Positions 44,801 through 56,469 are shown, numbered from the stretch's first letter. The stretch is 64,000 nt of DNA from Ditylenchus dipsaci (GCA_004194705.1 SADC01001394.1:264876-328875); one strand, 5' to 3'. Numbers and translations: made by a program. The notes: generated by a model not told the origin, from the sequence alone.

Positions 44801-46801
44801 GAGCCATAAAAAAAATACCTCCCAGGCCAATTCGCAGCCGTCAACTCATCGACATCTTCTCCGTCCTCGGTTTTTAAGGTTTGATCAGCGTTTTGTTGTA
44901 CAGTTTCAGACGCTTCTAATTGCTTCTCGGCTTTTTCCGTCACAGGTGCTTCAGGAGCTATATCAGTACCTAAATAGTGAATAAACAGTCGATATAATAA
45001 AGAATCAGCTTGATGAATACCGTGTTCGGTGGCAAATTCACCATTTGCATTGTCTTTAGCAACATCATCACTGGTTTTGGAATATCTGCCTCCGGTGCCT
45101 CATCTTCCTGCTCGTCCTCAGATGAGTCGACTTCTAAGTCGTCATCATCAACTGTGTGGCTTCACTACCATAGACTCGGCACGAGCGATCTCAGTCATTG
45201 CACGTCCTGCAACATTTTTACTAGTATTGGCGTTTTTGCTCTAATAGAGCGGCCGGTCGTATATTTTTCGACCCTCTGAAAAAAACGGGATAATTTGAGG
45301 TCGATATTGAGATTTTCAGGTGCTCAACCAAGATCTAAACAAGTGGAATTGGTAGAGCTCGTGGTAATAAAGAAAACGCAGTCAACAGCTTTTTGAAAAA
45401 ATTGACTCTGCTTCGAGATACAGACACCTAAAGTTGAGGGCACCGCTCTATTGGAGAGTGTCTGTCTATTAGAGCGAATACGGTAAGCAGTAGGAAACAG
45501 AAAATGCGTTTTGGCAAAAGTCCAAAATAAATTTAAGGGGGGGGGGGGGATAACTTTATATACGCATCGCCTGCGGTCACAGGTTCGACTACCACTGGCT
45601 GCAGACCTTATTTTTTCTCTTCTTATTTACAAGTTAGTGTCAAAATGTAGCCAAGCTTCTGGGCTTTCATTTGAGCTATCATACAGATGAAAATGGTATA
45701 TAAAGTTAGAGCTAAAATATAAAAAATCCAATTCGGTGAAATCCTCAATAGGACTATCTCAGTACTTTTCGGTAGTATCCTGGAACTGACGTTTTTTCCC
45801 AATTTAAATTTACATACTCATTTGCAATCTTACACTCAAAATGTAGCCCTGCTTCTGCCGTCATTTTCAGCATACGTTTGTATAAAATAATGTAAATTGA
45901 AATCGCAATAAAAGTCAGTTCCTAAATGATACTGAAACCTCCCCCTCAATAGTACTCTATTGTTCCTTGGTCAACCTTCGCTAACTATCTTGTTTTCTGG
46001 AAGTGATTTTGGTGTGAAAAAATTTCTATCTTGTTCGCCATGAAATTCTGACTCTAGAAAGTCACTAAACATGTGAGCAAATAAATAATTTGGCGGAGCT
46101 CAGCATATTAGTCTAAATACGCATCATTTGGCTGGTTTCCTCTAATTTTGGTGGTCATTTGCCAAAAATCGCAAAATTGAGGCAGTAATGACAGCAAAGC
46201 AGTGCTGAAAATGGTTGCAATCGATTGCTCGATGATTTTTGGACCTGAAAGTCAAAAACTTACTGAAAAAGTAAATTAAAACACCTCCAGAGGACTAAAC
46301 TTTCGACAAAGGCGATGCGTATATAAAGTTCCTCCTCCCCCCCCCCTTTAAAGTGAAAATTATATTGATGACAAGTAGAGCGGCCGTTTAAGTAAGTTAC
46401 AGATCCAAACGCTCTATCTGTTACTATTAAGGAATGAACAGCATGTGAGAGATATTTACCATAGTAGTAATGGGGTTGATATCCCTGCGGTGCAAATTGA
46501 CCATACAGGTCTACCCTAAAAAAAATTTTGTAAAGGATTCTTCCTGGAAAATTTTGAAACGACTTACGAGAGCTCAGTGGCCTGTGACAACTTTTCAGAA
46601 GCCGCTTCATAATCCTGCCCCACAAAAAGTTTGAATCCTTCGTCCATAATTGCTCAATTTTTTTAACATCACTGAAATTTGCGAGAATTTGAGTCTAATA
46701 ACGGAAATAAGTTTGAATTTCTTACTCAGGACGCTTTAAGACGGCAATACTTGCCCTGCTAAACCTTGCAACCCCTGAACCTGTTCAGTTGCTGCTTCCA
46801 T
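41873..46801 (-). CDS. NASP: NASP-type histone chaperone (SHNi-TPR protein)
   Basis: Nuclear chaperone that holds H3-H4 and linker histones. Minus-strand exons: about 46738-46801 (MEAATEQVQGLQGLAG), 46574-46676 (MDEGFKLFVGQDYEAASEKL, the first TPR), 46460-46515 (LYGQFAPQGYQPHYYYG), 45021-45206 (RAMTEIARAES, then an acidic insert DDDDLEVDSSEDEQEDEAPE), 44819-44969 (acidic, ending DELTAANWPGR), 44589-44620 (SLEVARSICDK), 44362-44541 (VLIALGECILVDENFGNALE, second TPR), 44229-44311 (LTYRNNDDFESAAASFDKAA, third TPR), about 42170-42300 (LEDIQEQ, CAKDCKKQMEHQKAVITN) and about 41873-41945 (VEEKAGSEDPSEVKKSKIDE, stop). The TPR split by an acidic block and the coiled coil then basic tail are the NASP layout. 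Frame breaks lie near 46665, 45160, 45060, 44410 and 42240. The N-terminus is the least certain; another ATG is at 46854. Confidence 0.88.
42743..44187. mobile_element. Tc1/mariner-type element with long inverted ends, in a NASP intron
   Basis: GGTGTTTCAAGAAATTCTAA near 42746 and inverse TTAGAATTTCTTGAAACACC-CTG-TA at 44187. Arms of about 260 bases share TTTTTTGTATTGACACAATT, AACGTAGATCGGTTC-type sequence, TTGGTATATGATG and CTTGGTCCCCCTGTGG. The transposase C-terminus remains at 43510-43860. Confidence 0.83.
43510..43860 (+). pseudogene. Tc1/mariner transposase C-terminal remnant
   Basis: In shifting frames the stretch reads VRDW..., then FPLRLDE-like, FKWPPYCPD, LTPCDFFLWGYL and finally ANLNKLEKKSSMNFNCIPQE and MVSRSVDSYVRRLEKCLDVE. 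The WPPxxPDLTPxDFFLWGYL motif holds the last catalytic Asp of this transposase group. A stop and frame break fall inside that motif, so it is dead. The N-terminal half is not recognisable; 42940-43380 may hold its remains. Confidence 0.8.
44700..44808. repeat. Small foldback with a CGA microsatellite, in a NASP intron
   Basis: ATGGCTCATTTATAAACGTT and its exact inverse bound 44700-44808. Both continue into GTCGTTG / (CGACGA)n. It forms a hairpin of about 27-bp stem or longer, with a CGA repeat loop. Confidence 0.8.
45237..45484. mobile_element. Copy of the CCGTATTTCCTCTAA MITE in a NASP intron
   Basis: GCTCTAATAGAGCGGCCGGTCG at the left and CTATTAGAGCGAATACGG-TA at the right, with the inner GGTAGAGCTCGTGG landmark. 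Confidence 0.7.
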
Positions 46802-47257
46802 TTGATGTGTCTCGGTATTGATTTCGTCAGCGTCACCATTTTTGAAAAAGAATGTAGTTTTGAGATCTGAAGATTTACGTGGGAAATTTTTGTTTGATAA
46901 AACACACAACAAAAACGTTTGCAATTTGAAAAAATTATGTATAGCTGGCTGAATGTAACGGAAAAATCAAGAGGTATAAAATAAAAATAAGGCGTTTGCT
47001 GTAAAACAAAACAAATGAAAAAAACGAAAATTTCAAAACTTTTCCGCATAAGTTTTGCGCCATTTTTTAAATGTTTTTCATTAAAACCTTCGTGGTAAGA
47101 CAAATAAATTTTAAATTATGTCTCTCTGCGTGCTTTGCACAATGTTTCTCTAACTAATCCTAACCTTTTGCCTAATCTTATAGTCTTTAGAATCTTTTTA
47201 TTCCCCATGACAAAACAGTCCAGTCCAAATACATGGTTCGAATTTCTATTTTCAGTA

Positions 47258-47356
47258 TTCTACGGCCAAAATTCAAAAATCTACGGCCAAACAAATCTTC
47301 GGCCAAATTAAATATTCTGCGGCCATTTTTCACAATTCTACGGCCAAATTAGATAC
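47258..47356 (+). repeat. Tandem array of TTCTACGGCCAAATT units
   Basis: Five imperfect units of about 15-20 bases, each with (C/T)GGCCAAA or GGCCATT. It resembles one arm of an oligomer-array foldback, but no inverted partner was found in the window. Confidence 0.8.
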
Positions 47357-47583
47357 CACCATTTCTAACCCTTAGCCTAATACTTACAAAATTGAAGCGA
47401 AATCCGCCAAAGTCGGGGTTTGAGAAGTTTTGCCATGATTTAAAAAAAAGGGTTGAGTATAGAATCCCTCCCCACGGGGACTGATCAGATCGAGGAGATA
47501 ACATCAATATTCGTGTTCTCGACCCTGATTTCATGAGAAAGCCGGCTGTTTTTTTGGGTTCTGAAGAAAAAAAAATTTCGAAC

Positions 47584-48007
47584 CACAGGGGCAGTGTTTG
47601 GACCTCGTACTTGGCTCGTACTTGCTCGTACTTGATACTTTGTACTTTTCGTCCTAGAAATTCTTCTTTTTCTGAAAAAATTTAAACTAGATGGCTTCAG
47701 AACAACCACAGCTACATTTTTACAAAAAATATACCTGTGTCGAGATTATTAAACTTTATATATTGACATTTAAGTGCAAGTACGAGCTCCAGTACGAGCA
47801 CTCGTACCTGAGCTCGTACTTGAACATAAAATGTCAATATATAACTCTTTATAATCTCGACACAGTTATATTTTTTGTAAAAAATGTAGCTGTGGTTGTT
47901 CTGAAGCCATCTAGTTCAAAACTTTGCAGAAAAAAGAAGAATTCTAGGACAAAAAATACAAAGTATCAAGTACGAGCCAAGTACGAGGTCCAAACACTGC
48001 ACAGGGG
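47584..48007. mobile_element. hAT-like MITE with 8-bp target duplication CACAGGGG
   Basis: A 408-bp near-palindrome (47592-47999) with ends CAGTGTTTGGACCTCGTACT and inverse, flanked by the perfect direct repeat CACAGGGG (47584-47591, 48000-48007). The arms carry TCGTACTTG repeats, and the centre is AGTACGAGCTCCAGTACGAG. A homologous unoccupied site with a single copy lies near 51235-51245 (inverse, CCCCCTGTGG). Confidence 0.92.
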
Positions 48008-48049
48008 TATCATGGTTTTTTAGTCAAAATTTGAAAATTTGAATTGGCG

Positions 48050-49219
48050 CCTTTTGAATTTTAGAGGATTAAGGGCTGTATAGGGAGGGGAAGGGAATAA
48101 AAGGGGGCCACTAATCACACAGGGCCCACTAACAAGAAGATGTTGAACATAGTTTTGAATACTGGGGCCTACCGCATAAATAAACTCTGGTATGCATGCT
48201 TTTCATGCATCCAGAGTCACTTTCGAGTGATTTGTGTCTAAGGTATGTGGTGTGGCGCATCTCAACTCCAAGCACCCTGCGCCAACAAAGGGGGCGCAGG
48301 GAGCTTGAAGTTAGAGATGCGCGCACTCACTTACCTTAGACATGATTCCGAGAAACACTCTGATCAAAATGCGTATAGAATCTCTTTTTGCCACGGCCCA
48401 GTTGAAAAAGATGGTGAGGCAGTCGAAGAATACATATATTTTTTGCCTATCTTTATGTGATAGAAGAAAAGTTAACTATCGAAAGGCAAAAAAACAATAA
48501 TGAGACACATATAATTTTCTTATCATCTGCATCATAGTTCATGATCACTGGTCGTTGTGAGCTTACGTGGTGTATGATTTCATGGAAGGGTTGCAGTATA
48601 GAATCCCCCACGCAGAGTGCTCGGATGGAGCAGATAACTTCATATTCGTGTTTCTCGACCCGATTTCATGAGAAAGTCGGCTGTTTTTTAGTTGTGAGAA
48701 AAAAATTTCGATCCACAAGGGTATCATGGTTTTTTCGTCAAAGTTTTCAAAAATTTAAATTAGCGCCTTTTGAATTTTAACGGGATTAAGGGCTGTATTG
48801 GGAAGGGAAGTGAATAAAGGGGGCCACTTTTAAAACAGAACGATAGAAAAGTAAATATATGTATTCTTCGACTGTGCCTCACCATCTTTTTCAACTGGGC
48901 CGTGGCAAAAAGAGACTCTATACGCATTTTTGATCAAGAGTGTTTCTCGGAATCATGTCTAAGGTAAGTGAGTGCGCGCATCTCTAACTCTCAAGCTCCC
49001 TGCGCCCCTTTGTTGGCGCAGGGTGCTTGGAGTTGAGATGCGCACACCCACATACCTTAGACACAATCACTCGAAAGTGACTCTGGATGCATGAAAAAGC
49101 ATGCATACCAGAGTTTATTTATGCGGTAGCCCCAGTATTCAAAACTATGTTCAACAATCTTCTTGTTAGTGGGCCCTGTGTGATTAGTGGCCCCTTTTAT
49201 TCCCCCCTCCCTATACAGC
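48050..49219. repeat. Large palindromic element (arms about 400 bp)
   Basis: The arms run from GGATTAAGGGCTGTATAGGG at 48064 inward through AACAAGAAGATGTTGAACAT, TAAACTCTGGTATGCATGC, CACTTTCGAGTGATT, GCGCATCTCAACTCCAAG and CACGGCCCAGTTGAAAAAGA, and return in inverse to 49219. The spacer (about 48480-48820) repeats the sequence that also flanks the element at 47460-48060, so insertions are stacked. A partial copy is at 59800-59970. The second arm is interrupted at its end by the 49228 element. Confidence 0.82.
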
Positions 49220-49231
49220 CCTAATCCGGCT

Positions 49232-49382
49232 AGGTGAGATTTGTCAAAAACGAAATTTGTCAAACGTAGTTTTGTCAAAGCGAAACTTGTCAAGACGAAA
49301 ATTTTCAAAACGAATTTTGTCAAAACGAATTTTGTCAAAACGACATTTGTCACATGCAGAATTTGTCAAAAACGAATTTTCT
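49232..49382 (+). repeat. Left array of GTCAAAACGAATTTT units
   Basis: Nine to ten imperfect 15-bp units, each (T)TTGTCAAAACGAA. Open frames here are only periodic reading of the array. Confidence 0.93.
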
Positions 49383-49495
49383 CAGACACTTATCAGTCCA
49401 AAAAAATCTCACCCTCCATTTTTTTCGGTCATTTGTCGTGTAAATCAATTACATGGTGTTTTTGCACTAACAAGTATTCTCGTTCAGGTGATAAA

Positions 49496-50536
49496 ATGAG
49501 CATGTCAAGCGAGTCAAGTGATGGTGAGGAAAACGCGCCAGCAATGTTTCCTTCGAAGTATTTCCTGAAGAGCCGAGAATTGAAAGACCATTAGTTCACA
49601 CAACAAAAGATGTTGGCAACTGGTGGTATGTTTTTTCTTCTTCCGTTTTAAACTAAACCTGTGTAACCGGTTATGGTATTGAAGGTTTCACATTCTATTT
49701 TGGCTACTCCACAACTCTTCACGTTAACAAGCCAATGAGAAATTAATCAAACGCCGGCGGAAGTCTACCATTGCTCGGAGCGTCTTCGTCGCACTTGTAA
49801 GATGATGATCTGGATAGGTAGGTAAGGCAAAGCAGCTAATGAGGGATGATCCTGTGACAATGACAGCTAAGAAGGCACGAATCGAGGCACTCTCAGAAGC
49901 TCACTCGGGTATCGTGCTGTAATGAAAGAACAGAATGTCGACAGAGTTTTGCAGCTGGAAAAGCACGTAAGTCATGCTTACTTAATGTATAGTTGGTGAC
50001 GAATTGTCATTATTTCTTTAGAGAGGATTTCCGTTCCAACAGGCAAAACTACAATTCCGTGTCATTCTATTTGTTCGTGCGAAAACTTGCTGTTATGCTC
50101 TGATTGATCAGCCTTTGTCGGACTGCACTTGAATGTCTGAAGCAGGAAGCCATAAAATTTTCGGAGGAACAATGGTACCAGAAAGTTGGCATGTACATCA
50201 ATTATTTTAAATCGGTTCACAAATTTTTGCGTGTTTTTCAGTTTTAGTTTCAATTTTTTAGACTTGGGCACAGAGACGAAATAGGTGCGTGAAGGATATA
50301 AACTGTAACAATATCAACTGTATATTTAGGCAAAGAGTCCTCATCAGCGAGTGCTTCGCCTATCTCAGGGTATCGGTTTGGCTGAGACAAGCAATTTGGC
50401 TCAAAAGCGAAAAGTTGAAGGAATCGAAGAAGCTTTGGCAGTATTCAACCCAGAAGAGATAAGCAATAGTATGGCGAGAATGGCCAACGCGATTGATGAT
50501 ATCCAGTTAGACGATCTAAGTTTTGATGGAAGTTGA
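49496..50536 (+). pseudogene. FLYWCH-like small gene inside the array-ended element
   Basis: Starts MSMSSESSDGEENAPAMF; after a one-base shift, VFPEEPRIERPLVHTTKDVG and NWW lead to a splice donor. Next come GFTFYFGYSTTLHVNKPM and, in another frame, EVYHCSERLRRTCKMMIWIG (49760-49816), the YxCSERxRxxCK core of a FLYWCH zinc finger. A later exon (about 50333-50536) reads HQRVLRLSQGIGLAETSN and ends DDIQLDDLSFDGS with a stop. The N-terminal acidic start, FLYWCH finger and acidic tail could form a DNA-binding protein, but there is no transposase core, and several frame shifts suggest a relic or indel-laden sequence. Confidence 0.55.
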
Positions 50537-50974
50537 TTTATTTTTGTGATGTCAATGTACACGTTGTCTGATAAAATATGTGATAAAAGGAAAGGATATT
50601 GTATGGGAATTGTGGGAATTGTTGAATTGTTGAATGGGGGTGTGATTAAGTACTTGATGTTAGGAATTACCGTATTTTACAATAGAGCCGAAAAGAATTA
50701 GAAAATCTCAGTTAACAAATTGAAGTCAGGAAAATGTTCAAAAAATATTGAAAATTACTATAGTCTGTATGCTTCCTGCATTGAACTTAGGAACAAGGAA
50801 CTTCCCAGATTTTTTACCTGAAAAAATGGAATAGAATTTGACGCCACAGAACCATTTAGCTTGAATCGTTCGATAAATTTAGGGAAGTTGACGGTGCTAG
50901 AATATGTTAATTTAAGGTCCAACAAGTCTTTGAATAAAGTAATATCCGAAGTCCTAGTCTTAATAATGTTGTAC

Positions 50975-51158
50975 AAGTTTCGTTTTTGACAAATTTCGTT
51001 TTGACAAATTTCGTCTTGACAAATTCGTTTTGAAAAAATTCGTTTTACAAAATTCGTTTTGACAAAATTCGTTTTGACAAAATTCGTTTTGAAAATTTCG
51101 TCTTGACAAGTTTCGTTTTGACAAAATTCGTTTTGACAAATTTCGTTTTGACAAATCT
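50975..51158 (-). repeat. Right array of GTCAAAACGAATTTT units (inverted)
   Basis: About eleven imperfect units on the minus strand, mirroring the left array. Confidence 0.93.
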
Positions 51159-51349
51159 CACCTAGCCCTTAATCCCTCTAAAATTCAAAAGGCGCCAATT
51201 CAAATTTTCAAATTTTGACTAAAAAAACCATGATACCCCCTGTGGTTCGAAAAAATTTTTTTTCTCAGAACCCAAAAAAAACAGCCGCTTTCTCAGAAAT
51301 CGGGTCGAGAACACGAATAATGTTATCTCCTCGATCTGATACCTAAAAA

Positions 51350-52020
51350 AAATGCGAAACCCGTGTTGCATCAAATTGAGAAAGGCTCTTAGACCTGTTC
51401 TCGATCAATAGGAATTTTTGAGACATGTTATATGCTGAAAGTGCAAAGTGGGTTGTGTCGTACTTGCTTCAGAGAAATATTTATAAATTAGTATATATTA
51501 TGCCTCATCAATACTCCATATAATGCATGCCCTGGGATATGCTCACTCAACAGAACCAAACAATGTTAAGAGAAAAGCGAAAAGTATCCCTTTCTGTTCT
51601 AACAAAAAGAAATCCACAGCATAAATTCTCCGCCCACTGTCCTTGTTTTTGCTTTTGCAGTGTGAAACAACTCCTAATCAAATTCCGATCTTTGTGCAAA
51701 GTGACGGCACTTAATTCTTCATTCCACTATTGATTACAAACAACGAGACCTTGTCCCTTCTTAGCAGGAAATGTCCTTGACTCCCTAATGTTAAAAGTCT
51801 GCCATCTAATTTTTTTGTAAATCAAAGATATTCTAAGCTTTTTTAAATCTTACCCTTTTCACCAAATTCCTAAGGATGCTTCATCAAAAAATGTAAGTTA
51901 TTGAAAATTATTCAAATTTTGAAGAATTATATGACAGCAATGAGATTATTTAACAATTTATTCTGTTATTTAAACACGATTTCCTCCTTTCCTGGTATTT
52001 GTGACCACTTCTTGATACTA
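51350..52020. other. Gene-free stretch
   Basis: The start continues a repeat also seen at 47460 (GAGATAACAT, TCGGGTCGAGAACACGAATA inverse). After that I see AT-rich DNA without a supported gene. Confidence 0.45.
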
Positions 52021-53099
52021 CCATTGCGCAAACTCATTGCCGCAAAACTCATTTGCCGCAAAACTTATTTGCGCAAAACATGCCGCAATTTTTAAAAGTA
52101 CAGTTCGAATCCAGTGGTAGCAGAATATTTTTTCTTGAATAACACCATAAACTAGTTTTTATAAGACCAGTAAACCCAGGTGGATAGGAGATCCACCTGT
52201 ACTTCTTTGAATAGGCACTCACCTCTAGAATCCGATATTTGGATTAAGCTGAAAGTATTAAAAATCAATGTACCCTATCCAAAATCGTGTCCTGAACACG
52301 GTTTGTTAAGACCAAAATGCTGTTTTAACCAACTGAATATCAATACGTGGGTAGTTACCCACTCCAAGGTCGTCGAACCTTGAACTTTGTGCTAGCGCTG
52401 GCGGCCCTACGGGCCGCTTCCGTTTTGTGAAGCATTTTAAAATATTTTCAATTTCAAAGCTTTTAAAAACGAAAAACAAAAATACGCTTGCTCGACTTTT
52501 GAGAAGAAGGTTTCATTTCCGCTGATATCTTTACAGTATATCACAGTATTTGATTTTACTTTACACTGATTATTTCCTTATATATCTCAAAAAACATCAT
52601 CCAAACGCAATAAGCAGCTCTGCAAAATATTCATTAATCACCAAGAACAGACACTGTAATTTGAAGGCATCTTTTTATTCTCCAATCTTTTTTAAACTAA
52701 CCAATTCGTCTAATCTAAAACAAACAACATTTATTTTCACAAAAAAAAATTTCAATAACACAAAGTTCTCTTTCTTTTTGCGATACTTTTTTCAACTTTG
52801 CGCAACCTACCAAGCTCAGTGCGAACGATGCGGTTTAGAAACTGGCGGATCTAGTATACTTTTAGCTCGCCCTGCGGAAGGATTCTTTCTTCGCAGAGAG
52901 AGACTGGCATATTTTCAACAAAGAACACAAAAACATGCCACGAACTCAGAAACACATTTCGAAGTTTTTATGCAGTCGCTAAAGAAACTTTATTTATAAC
53001 AGAACAACAATTTAACAGGATCTCACAGAAGAATATTTCAGCATAAGCTAACAATTACAAATGACAAAAACAAACAAAATTAACTGATTTTTCAACAAC

Positions 53100-54610
53100 G
53101 AAAGCTCTTCGAATTTCTAAGCGTCTTTCTTTTCTCTGATGGATATTCCAAATCATTGACATCAAACTCTTCTTGGAATACATTCTCTCTCTCAATGGTG
53201 AAGTGATCCGATGAAACTAAAGTGATCGACAACACGTGCCTTAATTTGAGCTTGATATCAAAATATCGACCAAAATCGTCTATAATACCTGTCCATCAAC
53301 CGTAGCTTCTCGCACATAAATTTCGTCATCAATTCCTGCATTGGATTTGTTTTGGAAAAATAGCTGACACTTGTGCAAGCCGTCTGACGCCATCCCGAAA
53401 AAAGACCACCGTGAAGGTTGATTATCTCAGGATGATTTGGAGTCGAATTGAAACTTAAGACGGAAAATTACTAAATACAAATTTTAAAAATCTACCTTTC
53501 TTCGTTCCAAGTTGACCAATAAGCTCGCTTAAACTTTTGCCGCTGGACCAAATCCTTCAGAGTTTTTGACGACTTCAAACTTAGACGCCATTGAAATAGT
53601 GAAGCATCCTGGCCGACTCATTTTAATTATTTGCAAATGAACGAAGCTACCCTGAAACAAAAAATGATTTTCCTTATGAAAGAATCTATCACCTACCTTA
53701 GCGGAGTCAAGAAATGGTTAAGCACCACAGCAAGGCAATTCCACGCTGTAACTTGCACAGTGTCTTGACCATCAGTCCATAGAAGTCTAACACACACTGA
53801 AGAACGTCATCTCTCACAAAGTGTCGAATAGGCTCGATGTGTTTCAGATATATCTCAGGTCTCTGAAATACTGCATTGATTCTCTTTTTTTTTCAAAAGA
53901 CTTACATTCCAAAAACTTTTGTAGAATTTTTAGATCCTTGAGGGTCACAGGAGAGAAACAGCCACCGTTCAGGTAAAATTTGCATTTTTGAAGGAAATTG
54001 AAATATTCGCTCATGTCTTTTTCAATAATCAAAGAAGGATCGGAAACGACTGTCACTGCAGAGGCATCTTTGAAACTAAGAGCCATTTCCACATTTCCAA
54101 GATTGTAGAGTTTGTCTTTTGAGGAGCTACAAACGAGACACTTTCAGAACCACTGTTTTGCCCTTAAGGAACAAAGCAATCGACATGACACAAAGAACTG
54201 ATATATTACCAAAAGAGAGATAAATGAGGAAAAATTGCCGTCGAACGATGAATTCAGGCACTGAGTATGAGTTGAAACAGCGAAAGAGTCGCGAAACTGA
54301 TCCCAGGCACTAAGCTGAATAAAGTTTGGCGGGATTTTGCCATCACTTCCAACGATACTTCGATCTTATGCTTCTTGTCAAAAGTTATCACATCCCCATG
54401 CACACCACCTGCAGCAGTAGATCACTATGAAAATATATTTTTTTTCACTCATAAAAAATAAAAAAGTGTTACATGTATTGCTCGCCAACAATCAATTTCG
54501 GAATCGAACGATAAGTTGACAGAATGGAGCGCTTCTTTTTCTTTGATGGTGTCACAACTCCTTGCAAGTCTTTTGTCATAGAGTTTTCATTTAGCAAAAG
54601 GCCACCCTGC
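53100..54610 (-). CDS. Unrecognised spliced gene, possible RPA-like OB-fold protein
   Basis: At least five minus-strand exons separated by short GT-AG introns. From the 5' side: LLLNENSMTKDLQGVVTPSK then a basic KKKKRS and LIVGEQY; GGVHGDVITFDKKHKIEV; IPPNFIQLSAWDQFRDSF; LYNLGNVEMALSFKDASAVT and FYLNGGCFSPVTLKDLKIL; LWTDGQDTVQVTAWNCLAVV and FVHLQIIKMSRPGCFTISMA; ASDGLHKCQLFFQNKSNAGI; finally IKLKLRHVLSITLVSSDHF and EEFDVNDLEYPSEKRK. The stretch DGQDTVQVTAWNCLAVVLNH...G.FVHLQIIK resembles the strand pattern of an OB fold as in replication protein A. That is a weak pattern match only. Several one-base breaks occur. It lies inside the array-ended element, so it may be cargo. Confidence 0.4.
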
Positions 54611-54769
54611 AGGTATCCAGGATTGAATCATCAACCAACATTTTTCAGGAGACGGAATACCTAAAATACATAGGATGGCTAATATGTAATTGCAAGACTT
54701 GATATTGCAAGACTTCATAAATAATGCCAACAATTTTTTTTAAGCAGGAGGTTGAAAACACTTAAGAAA

Positions 54770-55720
54770 TTAGCATGTGAGACATTAAACATGACAAATG
54801 AGTCATGACTAATCGCATAAGACAGGACCATGAGAGATGTTCATAACTATGAGACAAAGACATAACCATGACATATTGTTGTATGTTTGTTAAAAAAACT
54901 CATCGTTTGATTTCAGTTTTGGAAAAAAGGCCTTTGTTCGATCATCGATTCAGATGGTGTGGTTGTGATAAAGTGTCCCTTTTTGTTTGATTGTGAAAAA
55001 TTTTCCGATTTAACAGAGTTTGATAAATTGTCCCATTTTTGTCTGATGTGATAAATTGTCCCTTTTTAAGGAGTTGTGGTAAACTGTCCGTTGTGATAAA
55101 TTGTCACGTACCGGAGAAAACGTGATTTAACCATGTTAGCAAGCTGAATGCTTATGATGCTAACAATGCGCAAAAGAAACACGAAACGACTCAGGGAATT
55201 CACATCTCGAGGTCAACCAACTCCTTTTAATTAACAGATAAAGCAAGTAATAATGCATGGGCACAACGCATCTGTATTACGATACCGCAAACGAAAGACC
55301 ATACATGTAATCAGACATTGCGAAACCCCAAGCTTTATTGACAAACAAATACAGACAATGATATTACTGTAATTTAGTGAACATTATTCTTGAGGCATTT
55401 AACAGGAAAGCTTGCTGCAACCAGAGACCAAAAGGCAGCCGTCGGTTCGAACGCTTGAATAGTGAGAATAGACGACTCCTGACATGAGCACACTGAAAAT
55501 TATACGAATAAATAATGACCACAACTTATTTTAAGCAGTAAGTCGAATCAACAAAAGAATGACACGTGACACATCATCATAGGGACATTTAACATGAGAA
55601 ATGAGTCATGACCAATCGCATGAGACAGAACCATGAGAGATACTCACGAAACATAACTATGAGACAAAGACATAACCATGACACGTGAAACATGACCATG
55701 TAACATGAGAAGAGGTAATC
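54770..55720. repeat. ATGAGACAAAGACATAACC minisatellite patches and TGATAAATTGTCC array
   Basis: Two patches (about 54770-54880 and 55550-55690) share CATGAGAGAT, ATGAGACAAAGACATAACC and GACATTTAACATGA pieces. Between them, 54966-55120 holds four to five TGATAAATTGTCCC units, another oligomer array of the kind seen at the foldback ends, without an inverted partner. Confidence 0.65.
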
Positions 55721-56469
55721 ATGAAGGTTTAATTATGATCCACGATAGCATGCTTGAAGTCACGCTTTTTCTCAAGTACCTCTACTTTGTTGCATTTTAC
55801 TTGAGAATCAACCATAAATCACCGCACAGCCCAACCACTTCAAATTTTACCATTATTGTGGCAGCTGGAATATAACGTGATTCATACTTGAGTCAAGGTC
55901 GAATACAATTCACAAAAACAAAACATGCTTGAGTAAAAATTAGGAAAAATTAAAACAACAATGAGACCGCATCATGAACCACAGTCTTACCCTTAAATAT
56001 CTTGACTTATTCATTCTTCAGTTTGAGATTAACCATGAACCACAGTACAGTCCAAGCACTTCAAGTATTTACCATTATTGAGCACCTGGACTGTAGTATG
56101 AATCATATTGAATCAAGAAATTCTCAAAGAATTTAAAAAGGCTCGAGCACAAAAATTTCTTCAGAAAATAAAAATGTTATCCAAGTATCTGGATGATTTA
56201 CAAAACAACCATGAGAAAGATGAGACTCGAGCACGAAATTATCTCAGAGAGCCAACTGCTCAACATGCGCAAGAAATAATAATGAGCAAGCGACAAAACT
56301 CTCGCTGTAATGAAATCCTCTCGAGACCAACTTTTAAAAACAATTTTGAGACATTTTTGAGACAAAATCGGACGGACGGACACAAACTCTCTTTTAGTAT
56401 ATAGGATTGTGAGTAGACAAACAAATTTTGCATGCCTAAATCAATCCAAATAAAAAGCTTTTGAACATG

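Larger units (their letters stand above)
49228..51167. mobile_element. Foldback-like MULE-type element with GTCAAAACGAATTTT arrays
   Basis: A 1.94-kb element whose ends both read GGCTAGGTGAGATTTGTCAA (right end inverted), followed by arrays of GTCAAAACGAATTTT (about nine units left, eleven right). Left flank CCTAATCC and right flank CTTAATCC match the single CCTTAATCC of homologous empty sites at 48062 and 48786 (inverse), so the target duplication is 8-9 bp with one base lost on the left. It is inserted in the palindromic repeat above. The interior is a small gene with a FLYWCH-like motif (49496-50536). Confidence 0.85.

Noticed and set aside
49057..49499. Open frames with VLTKFVL- or SKRNLSR-type periodic peptides
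   Set aside because: They are direct translation of the 15-bp arrays, whose length is a multiple of three.
52550..52999. 149-codon plus-strand open frame
   Set aside because: AT-driven Lys/Phe/Asn-rich sequence; only the end (CERCGLETGGSSILL onward) looks less random and matches nothing I know.
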